DNA of 64,000 bases from Corallococcus coralloides DSM 2259 (GTDB lineage Bacteria; Myxococcota; Myxococcia; Myxococcales; Myxococcaceae): contig NC_017030.1 in assembly GCF_000255295.1 (NCBI RefSeq), positions 186,001 to 250,000 of the forward strand, written 5' to 3'. Shown piece by piece: positions 34,635 through 43,087 of this stretch. The position numbers and the translations under genes are program-made. Positions within the stretch are counted from its first letter, which is position 1. Each line of letters begins with the position of its first letter. Below the pieces are notes generated by a model. The model searched no databases. It was not told the origin of the DNA and saw nothing but the letters and a program-made list of their open reading frames with translations.

Positions 34635-36156
34635 CGCCCTGTTGCTGTCCCTGGTGCTGATGGCCGCGGGATGCGCCTCCGTGCCGCAAGCGCCTGGGCG
34701 TGGCCCAAGCTTGGGCTACGCGCCGCGAGAGTCCTCCTCGCCCGCGTGGGTGGAAACTCCGAGCGATGCGCCCCCGCGCGCCGGGGACTTCCTCCCACGC
34801 GCCTTCGCCGGGTCCGAGCAACGGCTCCTGCGCCGCCAGCAGCCGCGTGACGACGTGACAGCGGTGGGAGACGTCAGCAGAGAGGCAGCCGCTGGGGGCG
34901 GGGCCCGGAACGCTGCCTCGACGCGGCAGGCAGTCCTCGACGCCACGGACGAGGTGAAAGGCTCCCTGCGCGGCGTCGAGGCCGCGTTCACCCAACTGGC
35001 GGCCCGTCTTCCGGCCCTCGGGGGCTGGGGCCTTACCGGCGTCTTCACGCGCTACCTCGACCAGGGCTCCAAGCAGGTGACGTGGCTTCAGGGCGCGCTG
35101 GGGAGCGCCACCGCGTTGACGGACGCGGCCTCGGAAGTCGGCGACACGGACATGGAGCTGGGCCTCCTGCGCATGACGGGGCCGAAGCTCCAGGCTGCTC
35201 AGTTCGGGACCCTCCTGCTGGCCACCTGGGTGGACTTCCTGCACCTCGCGGACGCCGTGCTCCGAAACTGCCCGATGTGTAGCGTCGAGAAGATCTTCAC
35301 CGACCTTCATCGCGTGCAGGGGCTGATGGAGCCCACGCTCACGGACCTCGCCTCATTGGACCCGGAGCGGGTGGAGGCGGCGACGACCGCGATGCCCGAG
35401 CTGATGGGGAAGCTGACCCGCGAGTTCGACACGCTCCAGCGGGAAACCCGCGAGACCATGAAGTTCGGCGGGCAGGTCATCGCGGCGATGCAAGCGGTGG
35501 AGATGGTCACGATGATCTCCACGATGAAGATGGCCATGCCACGCGTGCCGCCCTCGGCCCCCGCGACGCTTGGCGTGGGCCTCGTGATGAGCTCGGGTGG
35601 AGTCATGATGGGCTCGCGGATGGTGGTCTCCGCCGAGTGGGTGGAGATGATGCGAAGGCTCGTGAAAGCGGGCGTCATCTCCGTTCCCGCCGTCAGCGCG
35701 GCCGTCCTCATTCAGGGCGGGCAGGTCATGATGGCCCAGGCGCATCAGGACCTGCCCAAGGGCGTACGCGACGCGCTGGGGGACAGCCCCGAAGTGCGCG
35801 GCATGCAGGTGACGGGCAGAGCGGGGGCGGGCATGTCGGACGCTCCGAAGCACCATGTGCTGCCGCAAGAGCACCGCGAGTGGTTCGAGCAGCGCGGCTT
35901 CAAGGGCACCATGGACATCGACCAGTTTTGCGTCCGGTTGGAGCAGGCCCACCACGAGGCGATTCACGGCGGGGGGAACTGGAAGCTGGGGCGCATGTGG
36001 CCCGGTGAGTGGAACCGGATGATCATGCGCACCTTGAGTGATGCGGAGATGGCGGTAGGCCGGATGTTGACCCGCAATGACATCCTGAGCATCGTTGCAG
36101 AGCGTATGAAGCGCTACGACATCCCGATGAACTTCGTTCCTGGAAGCAGCCGATGA
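34624..36156 (+). CDS. TIGR02269/DUF2380-type lipoprotein with HNH/AHH-like C-terminal domain, candidate polymorphic toxin
   Basis: 510 aa. Lipoprotein signal ALLLSLVLMAAGC. The N-terminal region is helical (LDATDEVKGSLRGVEAAFTQLAARLPAL; LTDLASLDPERVEAATTAMPELMGKL), followed by Gly/Met/Val-rich stretches that look membrane-active (TMISTMKMAMPRVPPSAPATLGVGLVMSSGGVMMGSRM). The last 120 residues carry HHVLPQEHREWFEQRGF, then RLEQAHHEAIHGGGNWKLGR and PGEWNRMIMRTL, the spacing of an AHH/HNH-type nuclease. Lipoproteins with variable toxic ends are exchanged between myxobacterial outer membranes (SitA-type). The stop overlaps the next ATG (ATGA). Toxin role inferred. Confidence 0.65.
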   Translation: MRADALLLSLVLMAAGCASVPQAPGRGPSLGYAPRESSSPAWVETPSDAPPRAGDFLPRAFAGSEQRLLRRQQPRDDVTAVGDVSREAAAGGGARNAASTRQAVLDATDEVKGSLRGVEAAFTQLAARLPALGGWGLTGVFTRYLDQGSKQVTWLQGALGSATALTDAASEVGDTDMELGLLRMTGPKLQAAQFGTLLLATWVDFLHLADAVLRNCPMCSVEKIFTDLHRVQGLMEPTLTDLASLDPERVEAATTAMPELMGKLTREFDTLQRETRETMKFGGQVIAAMQAVEMVTMISTMKMAMPRVPPSAPATLGVGLVMSSGGVMMGSRMVVSAEWVEMMRRLVKAGVISVPAVSAAVLIQGGQVMMAQAHQDLPKGVRDALGDSPEVRGMQVTGRAGAGMSDAPKHHVLPQEHREWFEQRGFKGTMDIDQFCVRLEQAHHEAIHGGGNWKLGRMWPGEWNRMIMRTLSDAEMAVGRMLTRNDILSIVAERMKRYDIPMNFVPGSSR

Positions 36157-36623
36157 CTGACGGGCGTTCGTGGCTGGGGAACTGGAAGGCACGCCTGTAT
36201 GAACGGGTCCGAGAGCGGGGGTTTGACTCGTTGACGGCCTTCGCCGAGTCCCGTCCTGCGATTCCGCTGGATCAGCTAGCCGAGGAGCTCGGTAAGGATG
36301 ACATCGCGGGAGTTCAGGTGATGAGTGGCCTACTCGCCGAGGCGGAGCGACGCAGGCAGCTCACCCGCTTTGTTCGCGATTTGCTCGTGCGTGAATTGGC
36401 TGGAGGTCTTCCCCGGGGGTGGCCAGCAGAGCTTGACGACGTGAACCGCTTCCAGGTCGCCAAGGCACTCAGCCTGTGGTCCGGTTCCACCCCAGAAGCG
36501 TATTCGGAGCGCGCGAGGCAGGTGATTACCGTGCTTCTCGCCCATCCTCCGCCCGCTGGGTGGCGTCCGCTCAGTCCGGATGACGAACTTCTCCAAGCGC
36601 TCCTTCCCGACGAGGAAGTCTGA
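36153..36623 (+). CDS. putative immunity protein for the DUF2380 lipoprotein
   Basis: 156 aa, cytoplasmic, no signal peptide, no family recognised. It is mainly helical (WKARLYERVRERGFDSLTAFAES, LDQLAEELGKDDIAGVQVMSGLLAEAERR) with a C-terminal Pro-rich end (AHPPPAGWRPLSPDDELLQALLPDEEV). The start overlaps the toxin-candidate stop by four bases, the classic position for a cognate immunity gene. Its codons use A/T in third position more often than neighbouring genes, in keeping with acquired DNA. Confidence 0.5.
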   Translation: MTDGRSWLGNWKARLYERVRERGFDSLTAFAESRPAIPLDQLAEELGKDDIAGVQVMSGLLAEAERRRQLTRFVRDLLVRELAGGLPRGWPAELDDVNRFQVAKALSLWSGSTPEAYSERARQVITVLLAHPPPAGWRPLSPDDELLQALLPDEEV

Positions 36624-36755
36624 CCCGGGAGGTGACCCGGCGGGCTGTTGACGGGGAGTCGTGACAGCCAGGCCAAGACCCCTCCCGAAACCTACCGAGT
36701 TGTTCCGGCGCGGCGTGAACCGCGATCCAGTAGGCGCCAGCGTCACGGGGAAGAA

Positions 36756-36785
36756 AGCGGGCTCGTCCTGTGCGGCGAGCCCGCT
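36756..36785 (-). terminator. intrinsic terminator of the cysteine hydrolase gene
   Basis: AGCGGGCTCG (36756-36765) and CGAGCCCGCT (36776-36785) form a perfect 10-bp stem with a 10-base loop. On the minus strand the stem is followed by TTCTT. It lies 14 bases beyond the stop of the minus-strand gene. Confidence 0.75.
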
Positions 36786-36798
36786 GCGTTCCTTCACG

Positions 36799-37410
36799 TC
36801 AGCGGACGTTCAGGTTCACGATGGCGTTGGTGCCCATGACGGCGCCAAAGGTGTCGGCGATGGTCACCAGCGCGGACTTGTGCAGCACATCATGCGGAAT
36901 GGTGCCTCCGCCGGGCACATCGATGTCCCGGGTGGCCGAGGCGTCATCCGCCACGATGACGTTGTAGCCGAGGGGGACCGCATCCCGCGCCGCACCGGAC
37001 ACGCAGGCGTGGGTCATCAGGCCGGAGATGATCAGCGTCTTGATTCGGGAGATCTGCAGCTCGTGATGGAGCTCCGTGCCCTGGAACACGCTGATCTGGT
37101 TCTTCTTGACGACCTTGTGATGGGCGGCCGGCTGGAGGTCCTTGTGGCAGAAGGCCGTCGCGCTGTCGTGGGCGAAGACGGGCGCGCCGGACGGGGACAC
37201 ATGCCACACGTGGAAGACCGGCAGCTTGTGCCGATCCGCGAAGGCGATGAGTCGCCTGGCGTTGTTCAGTGCGCGCATCCCATCCGGAATGGGCAGCTTT
37301 CCGCTGAAGTATTCTTCCTGGAAGTCGATCACCAGCAATGCGGTGCTGAAGGGGTCAAGCGTGTCCGGGGCGGATGCGCCGAGGATGGTGCGGATCGTGG
37401 GGTGCGACAC
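36799..37410 (-). CDS. isochorismatase-like cysteine hydrolase
   Basis: 203 aa. Catalytic triad of the family is visible: Asp 29 (ALLVIDFQEEYF), Lys near 102-103 (HKVVKKNQISVF) and Cys 136 (SGLMTHACVSGAARDA), with the usual cis-peptide neighbourhood before the Cys. Members hydrolyse isochorismate, N-carbamoyl compounds or related amides; the substrate here is unknown. Cytoplasmic. Followed by a good intrinsic terminator and separated from the SCO gene by 61 bp. Confidence 0.88.
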   Translation of the reverse strand: MSHPTIRTILGASAPDTLDPFSTALLVIDFQEEYFSGKLPIPDGMRALNNARRLIAFADRHKLPVFHVWHVSPSGAPVFAHDSATAFCHKDLQPAAHHKVVKKNQISVFQGTELHHELQISRIKTLIISGLMTHACVSGAARDAVPLGYNVIVADDASATRDIDVPGGGTIPHDVLHKSALVTIADTFGAVMGTNAIVNLNVR

Positions 37411-37471
37411 TCTGTTCTCCGGGTCGGGAATGAACGGCCGCGCAAGTCTACATTTCCTGAATTCCTAGTTG

Positions 37472-38104
37472 TTACTCCGGGGCCTGGGCCAGCAGCGCGG
37501 CGTCCCGGAGCAGGGCTTCCAATCCGCCCGCTCCCTCGGTGACCCGGTAGTAGCCGCGCAGCTGTCCCCGGGCGTCCACGAGGACGAAGTGCTCCCCGTG
37601 GAAGACGCTGAAGAAGTCGTCCTCGCCCGCGTCGGCGTCGCGGCCCATCATCACCCGGAAGCCCTCCAGGACGGTCGTCTCCACCTGGTCCAGCGGGCCC
37701 GTCAACAGCGTCCAGTTGGACGTGTCGATGCGGTGGTCGCGCGCATAGGCGGTCAGCCGCTCCGGCGTGTCGTAGCGAGGGTCGACGCTGAACGAGGCGA
37801 AGCGTACGTCCAGCCCCTGCTCCCGGGCCTGTCGCTGTACCCGCAGCATCTTCTCCGTGAGCAGCGGGCACACGGTGGGGCAGCGGGTGAAGAAGAAGTC
37901 CGCCACGTAGAGATGGCCCCGCATGTCGGCGTCGGAGAAGGGGCGTCCCGTCTGGGCGGTCAGCTCGAAGCGCGGGAGCGGGCCATACATCGGCAGGTTC
38001 GCCGCGGCGATGCGCGCGCGTTCCCGTTGAACGTAGGGCCACGCCGTGGACAGCGACGCGATGACCAGTGCTCCGGCGAGCACGAATAGGAATCTGGGCT
38101 TCAT
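37472..38104 (-). CDS. SCO1/SenC-family copper chaperone
   Basis: 210 aa. N-terminal membrane anchor (FLFVLAGALVIASLSTAWPYV), then a thioredoxin-fold SCO domain with copper ligands Cys 75 and Cys 79 (FFTRCPTVCPLL) and a later His in VFHGEHFVLVDARGQ. SCO proteins deliver copper to the CuA site of cytochrome oxidase or act as thiol reductases in the periplasm. Its ATG overlaps the stop of the upstream SCO-like gene (ATGA) and there is no separate ribosome site, so translation is coupled. No oxidase subunits are in view. Confidence 0.9.
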   Translation of the reverse strand: MKPRFLFVLAGALVIASLSTAWPYVQRERARIAAANLPMYGPLPRFELTAQTGRPFSDADMRGHLYVADFFFTRCPTVCPLLTEKMLRVQRQAREQGLDVRFASFSVDPRYDTPERLTAYARDHRIDTSNWTLLTGPLDQVETTVLEGFRVMMGRDADAGEDDFFSVFHGEHFVLVDARGQLRGYYRVTEGAGGLEALLRDAALLAQAPE

Positions 38105-38637
38105 AGAGGGGGGCAGGAGCGCAGACAGCGCGCGTCCGTGATGATGCGTTCGGAGGTGGAGCGGTCCTGGCTCGAGTCGTAGACGCCCCGGACCTGGAGG
38201 CGTTGGTCCACCAGCAACAGGAGGCGTCCGCTGTCCCGCAGTGGCTGCCAACCCGGGTGGAGCACCGTGGAGTCGCGCGACGACGCGATGACGACCTGGA
38301 CCGGGACGCCGTCAGCCTTCAGCCGCTCCTGGACCTGTCGCAGGAAGGGGAGGGGATGCGCGTCCAGGTGGAGCAGGGTGAGCTGTCCCTGAAGCTGCCC
38401 GGGCTCCAGCGGCTGGCCCCGTTCATCGCGAAGGGTGAGCGAGGGCAGAGGGCCATACACAGGAGGGGGGACCTCCAGCTCCCACGAGGCATTCGAAGGG
38501 GGCGCCTCCGACCATGCGAAGTCCAGCACCAGCACGAGCGCCGCGCATGCCAGCGCGGACACGGCCAGCGCCGCTGCTCCCAGCACCACGAACACCCATG
38601 AACGGGGCTGCGCGGAAGAGGAGGAAAGGGCGGACAT
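38101..38637 (-). CDS. SCO-like protein lacking the copper-binding cysteines
   Basis: About 178 aa. Membrane anchor (WVFVVLGAAALAVSALACAALVLVLDFAW) then VYGPLPSLTLRDERGQPLEPGQLQGQLTLLHLDAHPLPFLRQVQERLKADG, parallel to the SCO gene's MYGPLPRFELTAQTGRPFSDADMRGHLYVADFFFTRCPTVCP. Where the chaperone has CxxxC this protein has LDAHPLP. A CLRSC pair occurs at the extreme C-terminus. Tandem position and shared motifs suggest duplication followed by loss of the canonical site. It is translated just ahead of the SCO gene and may act as its partner. Confidence 0.6.
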   Translation of the reverse strand: MSALSSSSAQPRSWVFVVLGAAALAVSALACAALVLVLDFAWSEAPPSNASWELEVPPPVYGPLPSLTLRDERGQPLEPGQLQGQLTLLHLDAHPLPFLRQVQERLKADGVPVQVVIASSRDSTVLHPGWQPLRDSGRLLLLVDQRLQVRGVYDSSQDRSTSERIITDARCLRSCPPL

Positions 38638-38729
38638 GATGGCGCACCCTCTCGCATCCGGACCGCATGCGCGATGCGACACCTTGTCGCAGAACCCAGG
38701 CGGGCCTCTTCCGCTACACAGCAGGCGTG

Positions 38730-39158
38730 ATGAAAGCACTGCTGATGGGAATGCTGTTGCTGGGAGCGACGCCCTCCGCCGCGCCAGACGCCGGGAGCGA
38801 CGCGGGACAGGTGAGCGTGGCCACCACCGTGGGAACAGTGGCCAGCGCCTCCGGCCGGCTTCGCGTCGAGGTCCTCTCTTCGATGACACCGCTCCGAAGA
38901 GGCGTTCAGGTGTTCCAGGTGCGGGTCACCGACGCCGCTTCGGGAAAGCCGGTGCCCGGTGTCGTGCTGTCCGTCCAACCCTGGATGCCCGCCATGGGCC
39001 ACGGCATCTCCGAGGTCCCTCGCGTCACCGCGCGAGAGCCCGGGACCTTCGAGGTCTCCGACGCGGACCTCTTCATGCCCGGAGTCTGGGAGCTGCGCTT
39101 GACGCTGAAGGGAGCGGTGGAGGACTCCGCGACCGTGACCCTCAAGCTGGGACGGTAG
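38730..39158 (+). CDS. FixH/YtkA-like periplasmic protein
   Basis: About 142 aa. Signal peptide (KALLMGMLLLGATPSAAP), then an immunoglobulin-like beta-sandwich (RLRVEVLSSMTPLRRGVQVFQVRVTDAASGKPVPGVVLSVQPWMPAMGHG, later GTFEVSDADLFMPGVWELRLTLKG). WMPAMGHG is the hallmark of YtkA/FixH-like domains, often tied to copper or cytochrome oxidase assembly. It is divergent from the SCO pair (93-bp gap), which supports that theme. Confidence 0.75.
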   Translation: MKALLMGMLLLGATPSAAPDAGSDAGQVSVATTVGTVASASGRLRVEVLSSMTPLRRGVQVFQVRVTDAASGKPVPGVVLSVQPWMPAMGHGISEVPRVTAREPGTFEVSDADLFMPGVWELRLTLKGAVEDSATVTLKLGR

Positions 39159-39245
39159 GCGCGGCGGGCTCTGCGCGCCGGGAGGTGCACGACCTGTGGA
39201 GTGCCATCCCTGTCCGACGAGGAAGCCTGAGCAGGAGCGAGGGCC

Positions 39246-39701
39246 TCAGGACTTGAGCGCCGCGCGAGCCGGCTCACGCGGCATCAGGCCGGTGAACTCG
39301 TAGATGAACGCGCCGTTCTCCGTGACGTCCACGGTGCAGGCACCCGCGCGGGCGAGCTCCTCGAGCACCTCCTTGGCCTCGGTGAAGGAGAGGTGCGTGC
39401 CCGTCGCCACCTCGGCGATGGTGACGCGGCCGCCGTGCCCCTGCGCGCAGGCGAGCACGGCCCGCTCGACTTCGCGAGAGTCCAGCGAGGGCCGCACCAC
39501 GACTGGCGCATCCCTCAGCTCGGGCGGCAGCTTCGCGCGCCGCGCGGAGCGGACGAGCGCCAGGCCTCCGAGGACGAAGAAGGCGCCGAGGATGATCCCC
39601 GCGATCGTGTGTTCCGCCTTGCCCTGGATCAGCTTGTCGATCTCAAGGCCAATGCCAAAGACGCCGAACGCGGCGAGCGCCCAACCGATGATGCTCTTCA
39701 T
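39246..39701 (-). CDS. small membrane protein with C-terminal winged-helix-like domain
   Basis: About 151 aa. Two N-terminal transmembrane helices (IIGWALAAFGVFGIGLEID and IAGIILGAFFVLGGLALV), then a cytosolic region RVTIAEVATGTHLSFTEAKEVLEELARAGACTVDVTENGAFIYEF with the spacing of a winged helix-turn-helix. It could be a membrane-tethered regulator, but HTH-like folds also serve in protein contacts. ATG 39701; a run of G precedes it. Function unknown. Confidence 0.6.
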   Translation of the reverse strand: MKSIIGWALAAFGVFGIGLEIDKLIQGKAEHTIAGIILGAFFVLGGLALVRSARRAKLPPELRDAPVVVRPSLDSREVERAVLACAQGHGGRVTIAEVATGTHLSFTEAKEVLEELARAGACTVDVTENGAFIYEFTGLMPREPARAALKS

Positions 39702-39849
39702 GCAACCCCCATCGCGACGGGACCGCACCTCCGTCCCCCAGCGTGGGTTCATAGCAGAAGCCGCCATGCCTCAAGTGGACGGGATGCTCCACTCCGAGTG
39801 CGTTGGCGCGTCAGTCCGTCCGTGGAGTTGAATGGGGTCGAGGACTCCC

Positions 39850-40671
39850 ATGCCGACCGACCCGTCCAACGCCTCCGCGCGACTGCCCGTCGTCTTCATC
39901 CCTCACGGCGGCGGCCCGTGGCCCTTCGTGGACCTGGGCCTTCCGAAAGCGGAGGTCCAGGCGCTCGCGACCTACCTGCGTCAGGTGGGCCAGCGGCTCG
40001 TGACGCCACCCAAGGCGCTGCTCGTCATCTCCGCCCACTGGGAGGAACCCGTGGCCACCGTGATGACGTCCGCCGCGCCACCCATCCTGTATGACTATTA
40101 CGGCTTCCCGCCGGAGTCGTACCGCATCCCCTGGCCGGCGCCGGGCAACCCCCAGCTCGCCGCGCGCGTGCGTGAGCTGCTCTCCTCGGCGGGCTTTGCC
40201 TCGTCGGAGGATGCGGCGCGCGGCTACGACCACGGCACCTTCATCCCGCTGAAGCTGACGTACCCGGAGGCGGACATCCCCTGCGTCCAGCTGTCGCTGA
40301 AGCAGGGGCTGGACCCGGCGGAGCACCTGGCCATGGGCCGGGCGCTCGCGCCGCTTCGCGACGAGGGCGTGTTCATCATCGGCAGCGGGATGACGTTCCA
40401 CAACCTGCGCGCCTTCGGAGACCCTCGCGCGCAGGAGGTCTCCGCGAAGTTCGACGCGTGGGTCCAGGACGCCGCCACCTCTCCCGCGGCTGAGCGTGAC
40501 GCGAAGCTCACGCAGTGGATGCAGGCTCCCTACGCGCGGCTCGCCCATCCTCGCGAGGAGCACCTGCTCCCCTTGATGGTCGTCGCCGGTGCCGCCGGTG
40601 AGGACCGGGGCACCACCGCCTGGTCCGGCTCCATGATGGGGACGCGCATCTCCGGCTTCCAGTTCGGCTGA
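39850..40671 (+). CDS. DODA-type extradiol aromatic ring-opening dioxygenase (LigB family)
   Basis: About 273 aa. Class III extradiol fold with likely non-haem iron ligands in VVFIPHGGGPWPFVD, LLVISAHWEEP and IGSGMTFHNL, and a GYDHGTFIPLKLTYPEADIP block typical of 4,5-DOPA/YgiD-like enzymes. It opens a catechol-type ring. ATG 39850 is preferred because GAGGA sits just upstream; ATG 39832 is the alternative. It converges on the DJ-1 gene. No catabolic gene cluster surrounds it. Confidence 0.88.
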   Translation: MPTDPSNASARLPVVFIPHGGGPWPFVDLGLPKAEVQALATYLRQVGQRLVTPPKALLVISAHWEEPVATVMTSAAPPILYDYYGFPPESYRIPWPAPGNPQLAARVRELLSSAGFASSEDAARGYDHGTFIPLKLTYPEADIPCVQLSLKQGLDPAEHLAMGRALAPLRDEGVFIIGSGMTFHNLRAFGDPRAQEVSAKFDAWVQDAATSPAAERDAKLTQWMQAPYARLAHPREEHLLPLMVVAGAAGEDRGTTAWSGSMMGTRISGFQFG

Positions 40672-40683
40672 CGGCAGCGGGCT

Positions 40684-41400
40684 TCAGCCCTTGGGGGCCG
40701 GGGCCTGCTTCTTCTCCGCCAGGACCTTCAGGACCTCCTGCGCGGTGGCGGCGGAGGACGCCGGGTTCTGCCCCGTGACGAGCCGCCCGTCGCGCACCGT
40801 GAAGCTCTTCCACAACGGCCCGGACTCGTAGCGCGCGCCCAGCTCGCGCATCCGGGTCTCCAGCGGGAAGGGGACGATGGCGTCGAACTTCGCCGCCTGC
40901 TCCTCCGCGTTGCTGAAGGCCGCCACGCGCTTGCCCGCCACCAGCGGCTTGCCGTCCGGCCCCTTCACGCCCACCAGCGCCGCCGGGCCGTGGCAGACCG
41001 CCGCCACCACCGAGCCCCGCGCGTAGCCCGCGGCCAGCAGCTGGTGCGTCGGCGCGTGCTTCGCCAGGTCCCACATCACGCCGTGCCCGCCCACCACGAA
41101 GTACGCGTCGTAGGTGTCCTTCACCTGGGCGAGCACCTTCGTGTTCGCCAGCTTCTTCGTCGCCTCGGCGTCCGCGAGGAAGGCGCGCGTGTCCTCCGTC
41201 TGCTCCTTCTCGCTGCGCGGATCCACGGGCGCCTGGCCGCCCAGCGGCGACGCGATGTCCACCTGCGCACCGGCCTTGGTGAACTGCTCGTACGGCGCGG
41301 CGAGCTCCTCCAACCAGAAGCCCGTCTTCTCCCCGGTGTTCCCGAACTGCGAGTGGCTGGTGACGATGAGCAGCACCTTCACGGCGGTGAGCGCTTCCAT
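40684..41400 (-). CDS. DJ-1/PfpI family type 1 glutamine amidotransferase-like protein
   Basis: About 238 aa. Nucleophile elbow AAVCHGPAAL with Cys 136, Glu in the first strand region (GEKTGFWLEELAAPYEQF) and YFVVGGHGVMWDL, as in Hsp31-like glyoxalase/chaperone proteins. These detoxify reactive carbonyls or act as holdases. GGAGG precedes the ATG. It is divergent from the LysR gene with a 102-bp shared intergenic region holding a palindrome, so LysR control is likely. Confidence 0.88.
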   Translation of the reverse strand: MEALTAVKVLLIVTSHSQFGNTGEKTGFWLEELAAPYEQFTKAGAQVDIASPLGGQAPVDPRSEKEQTEDTRAFLADAEATKKLANTKVLAQVKDTYDAYFVVGGHGVMWDLAKHAPTHQLLAAGYARGSVVAAVCHGPAALVGVKGPDGKPLVAGKRVAAFSNAEEQAAKFDAIVPFPLETRMRELGARYESGPLWKSFTVRDGRLVTGQNPASSAATAQEVLKVLAEKKQAPAPKG

Positions 41401-41482
41401 GGGACGTCCTCCTTCGAGCCCCTCTTCTTGGGGCGATGGGCGATGGAATACGTCCCGGCCGTCCCCAAGAAAATCGAGAGCC

Positions 41483-41501
41483 GCTTCACATAAACTGAAG
41501 C
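41483..41501. promoter_or_regulatory. LysR-type operator between the DJ-1 and LysR genes
   Basis: GCTTCA-CATAAAC-TGAAGC: perfect 6-bp arms around 7 bases, containing a T-N11-A core (TCACATAAACTGA). It ends 2 bp before the LysR start codon, so binding would block the regulator's own translation start region and could activate the divergent gene. Confidence 0.6.
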
Positions 41502-41502
41502 C

Positions 41503-42408
41503 ATGCTTGGCAATCACGAAGCGCTCTGGACGCTGTGGGAGGTCAGCCGGGCGGGCACGCACGCGGCCGCCGCCACGCGCCTGGGCATCACCGCCTCCGC
41601 CGTGGGCCAGCAGCTCAAGGCCCTGGAGCGGCACGTGGGCGTGGCGCTGTTCGAACGGGTGGGGCGCCGGGCCCGGCTCACTCCAGCGGGAGCCGCCCTC
41701 GTCGCGAGGCTGGGCGAGCACCTGCCCGCGGTGGACGCGGCGTTGGAGGCGGCCTCCGAAGCGCAGCGCGCGGTGCGCGGCGAGGTGTCCCTGGGCGGCC
41801 CCTGGCCCTTCTTCCGGTACTGGCTCCGGCCCCGCCTGCCGGGCCTGCTGGCGCGACACCCGGAGCTGCGGCTGGACGTGCGCTTCGACGTGCCCAGCCG
41901 CGTGTCACGGCTGTTGCTGGAGGGGGCGTTGGACCTGGGCATCCTCGGGCTGTTGCCGGACGCGCCGGGCCTGGAGGTCCGTGCGGTGGCCCAGGAGGAG
42001 TTCGTTGCCATAGGCGCGCCCGCGTACCTGAAGCGCTGGGGTGCGCCGCGCGGGGCACGCGACTTCGCTGCGCACCGGTTCATCGCCTTCGACGCGGACC
42101 TGGCCATGCTGGCGCCGTGGTGGCGCGCCACCTTCGGTCCGAAGGAGCCCCTGCCGGCGCAGGTGGTGTGCCGCGTCGCGAACCTGGACGAGATGCTGGC
42201 CCTGGTGGAGGCGGGCGTGGGGCTGGCGGTGTTGCCCGACTACCTGGTGGCGCCCGCAGTGCGCGAGAAGCGGGTCGTGACGCTCACGCCGGAGCCGGGC
42301 CGACGCTCCGCGCGGCGGCCTCGGGGAACGCTCTATGTCGCGTGGCGCAGGGCCGCGGCCCCCACGGCCCGCTTCCTCGCGGTGCGCGACTGGCTCCTGG
42401 CCGGATAG
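41503..42408 (+). CDS. LysR-family transcriptional regulator
   Basis: 301 aa. N-terminal winged HTH (WTLWEVSRAGTHAAAATRLGITASAVGQQLKALERHVGVALFERVGRRARLTPAG), then a periplasmic-binding-like effector domain (VSLGGPWPFFRYWLRPRLPGLLARHPEL; NLDEMLALVEAGVGLAVLPDYLV). It is probably the regulator of the divergent DJ-1 gene and of itself through the palindrome at 41483-41501. Inducer unknown. Confidence 0.92.
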   Translation: MLGNHEALWTLWEVSRAGTHAAAATRLGITASAVGQQLKALERHVGVALFERVGRRARLTPAGAALVARLGEHLPAVDAALEAASEAQRAVRGEVSLGGPWPFFRYWLRPRLPGLLARHPELRLDVRFDVPSRVSRLLLEGALDLGILGLLPDAPGLEVRAVAQEEFVAIGAPAYLKRWGAPRGARDFAAHRFIAFDADLAMLAPWWRATFGPKEPLPAQVVCRVANLDEMLALVEAGVGLAVLPDYLVAPAVREKRVVTLTPEPGRRSARRPRGTLYVAWRRAAAPTARFLAVRDWLLAG

Positions 42409-42553
42409 GCAGCCAGGCCCAGGCCGGAGCGTTCGTGGTTCCCGGCGGGGCAGGGTGGCCCCACCTTTACCGGGGGAGAGCGGGCCCGCGTGCCATGGAG
42501 GGGGACTCCGTCGGGATGCGGGCTCCTTCGCACGACACGGGAGGACGTGGCCA

Positions 42554-43087
42554 ATGCGGAGAATGCACGGGACGGCGGGCCTGCTGGTGCTGGGCCTGGT
42601 GGGACTCGGAGGGCTGTCGGCGTGCAACGGCGGCGAGCCGGGGCCCGACGGCCCTTCCGCGAAGCACCGCGAAGGACGTTCGGAGGTGCTGCGCGGGCTG
42701 ATGGCCTCCAAGGAGACCGTGGATCCCAAGGCGCTGAAGACCGCGGGCGCGGAGGCGAAGGGCGAGCCGGCCCCCGCTCCAGAGGGAACGGGCGGCTCCG
42801 GTCAGCAGCCCAGGCCCATGGGCTGGGCCGCGGGCCGCGTGTCCTGGGTGGGCGACGACGAGCTGCTCTTCGTGGACGGCCATGGCCACGAGCAGGAGGT
42901 CTTCGTGGACGAGGCCACGCGCCTCAAGCGCGCCGACGAGAACGTGCAGCTGCGCGACATGTCCGAGGGTGACGAGATCCGCGTCACCTACGAGGACCAT
43001 GGCCAGGAGTGGATCGCCCGGGACGTGGAGGCGGTGCCCGTGGAGCCGGCGCCCGGGCCCGACCCCGAGGCCCCGCCGCTGCGCTGA
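42554..43087 (+). CDS. predicted lipoprotein of unknown function
   Basis: About 177 aa. Lipoprotein signal GLLVLGLVGLGGLSAC. After a Lys/Glu/Pro-rich linker a beta-rich segment follows (AAGRVSWVGDDELLFVDGHGHEQEVFVDEATRLKR...MSEGDEIRVTYEDHGQEWIARDVEAVP), which looks like a small OB- or SH3-like barrel. GGGAGGA precedes ATG 42554. The end abuts the convergent nuclease-like gene. No family recognised. Confidence 0.6.
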   Translation: MRRMHGTAGLLVLGLVGLGGLSACNGGEPGPDGPSAKHREGRSEVLRGLMASKETVDPKALKTAGAEAKGEPAPAPEGTGGSGQQPRPMGWAAGRVSWVGDDELLFVDGHGHEQEVFVDEATRLKRADENVQLRDMSEGDEIRVTYEDHGQEWIARDVEAVPVEPAPGPDPEAPPLR

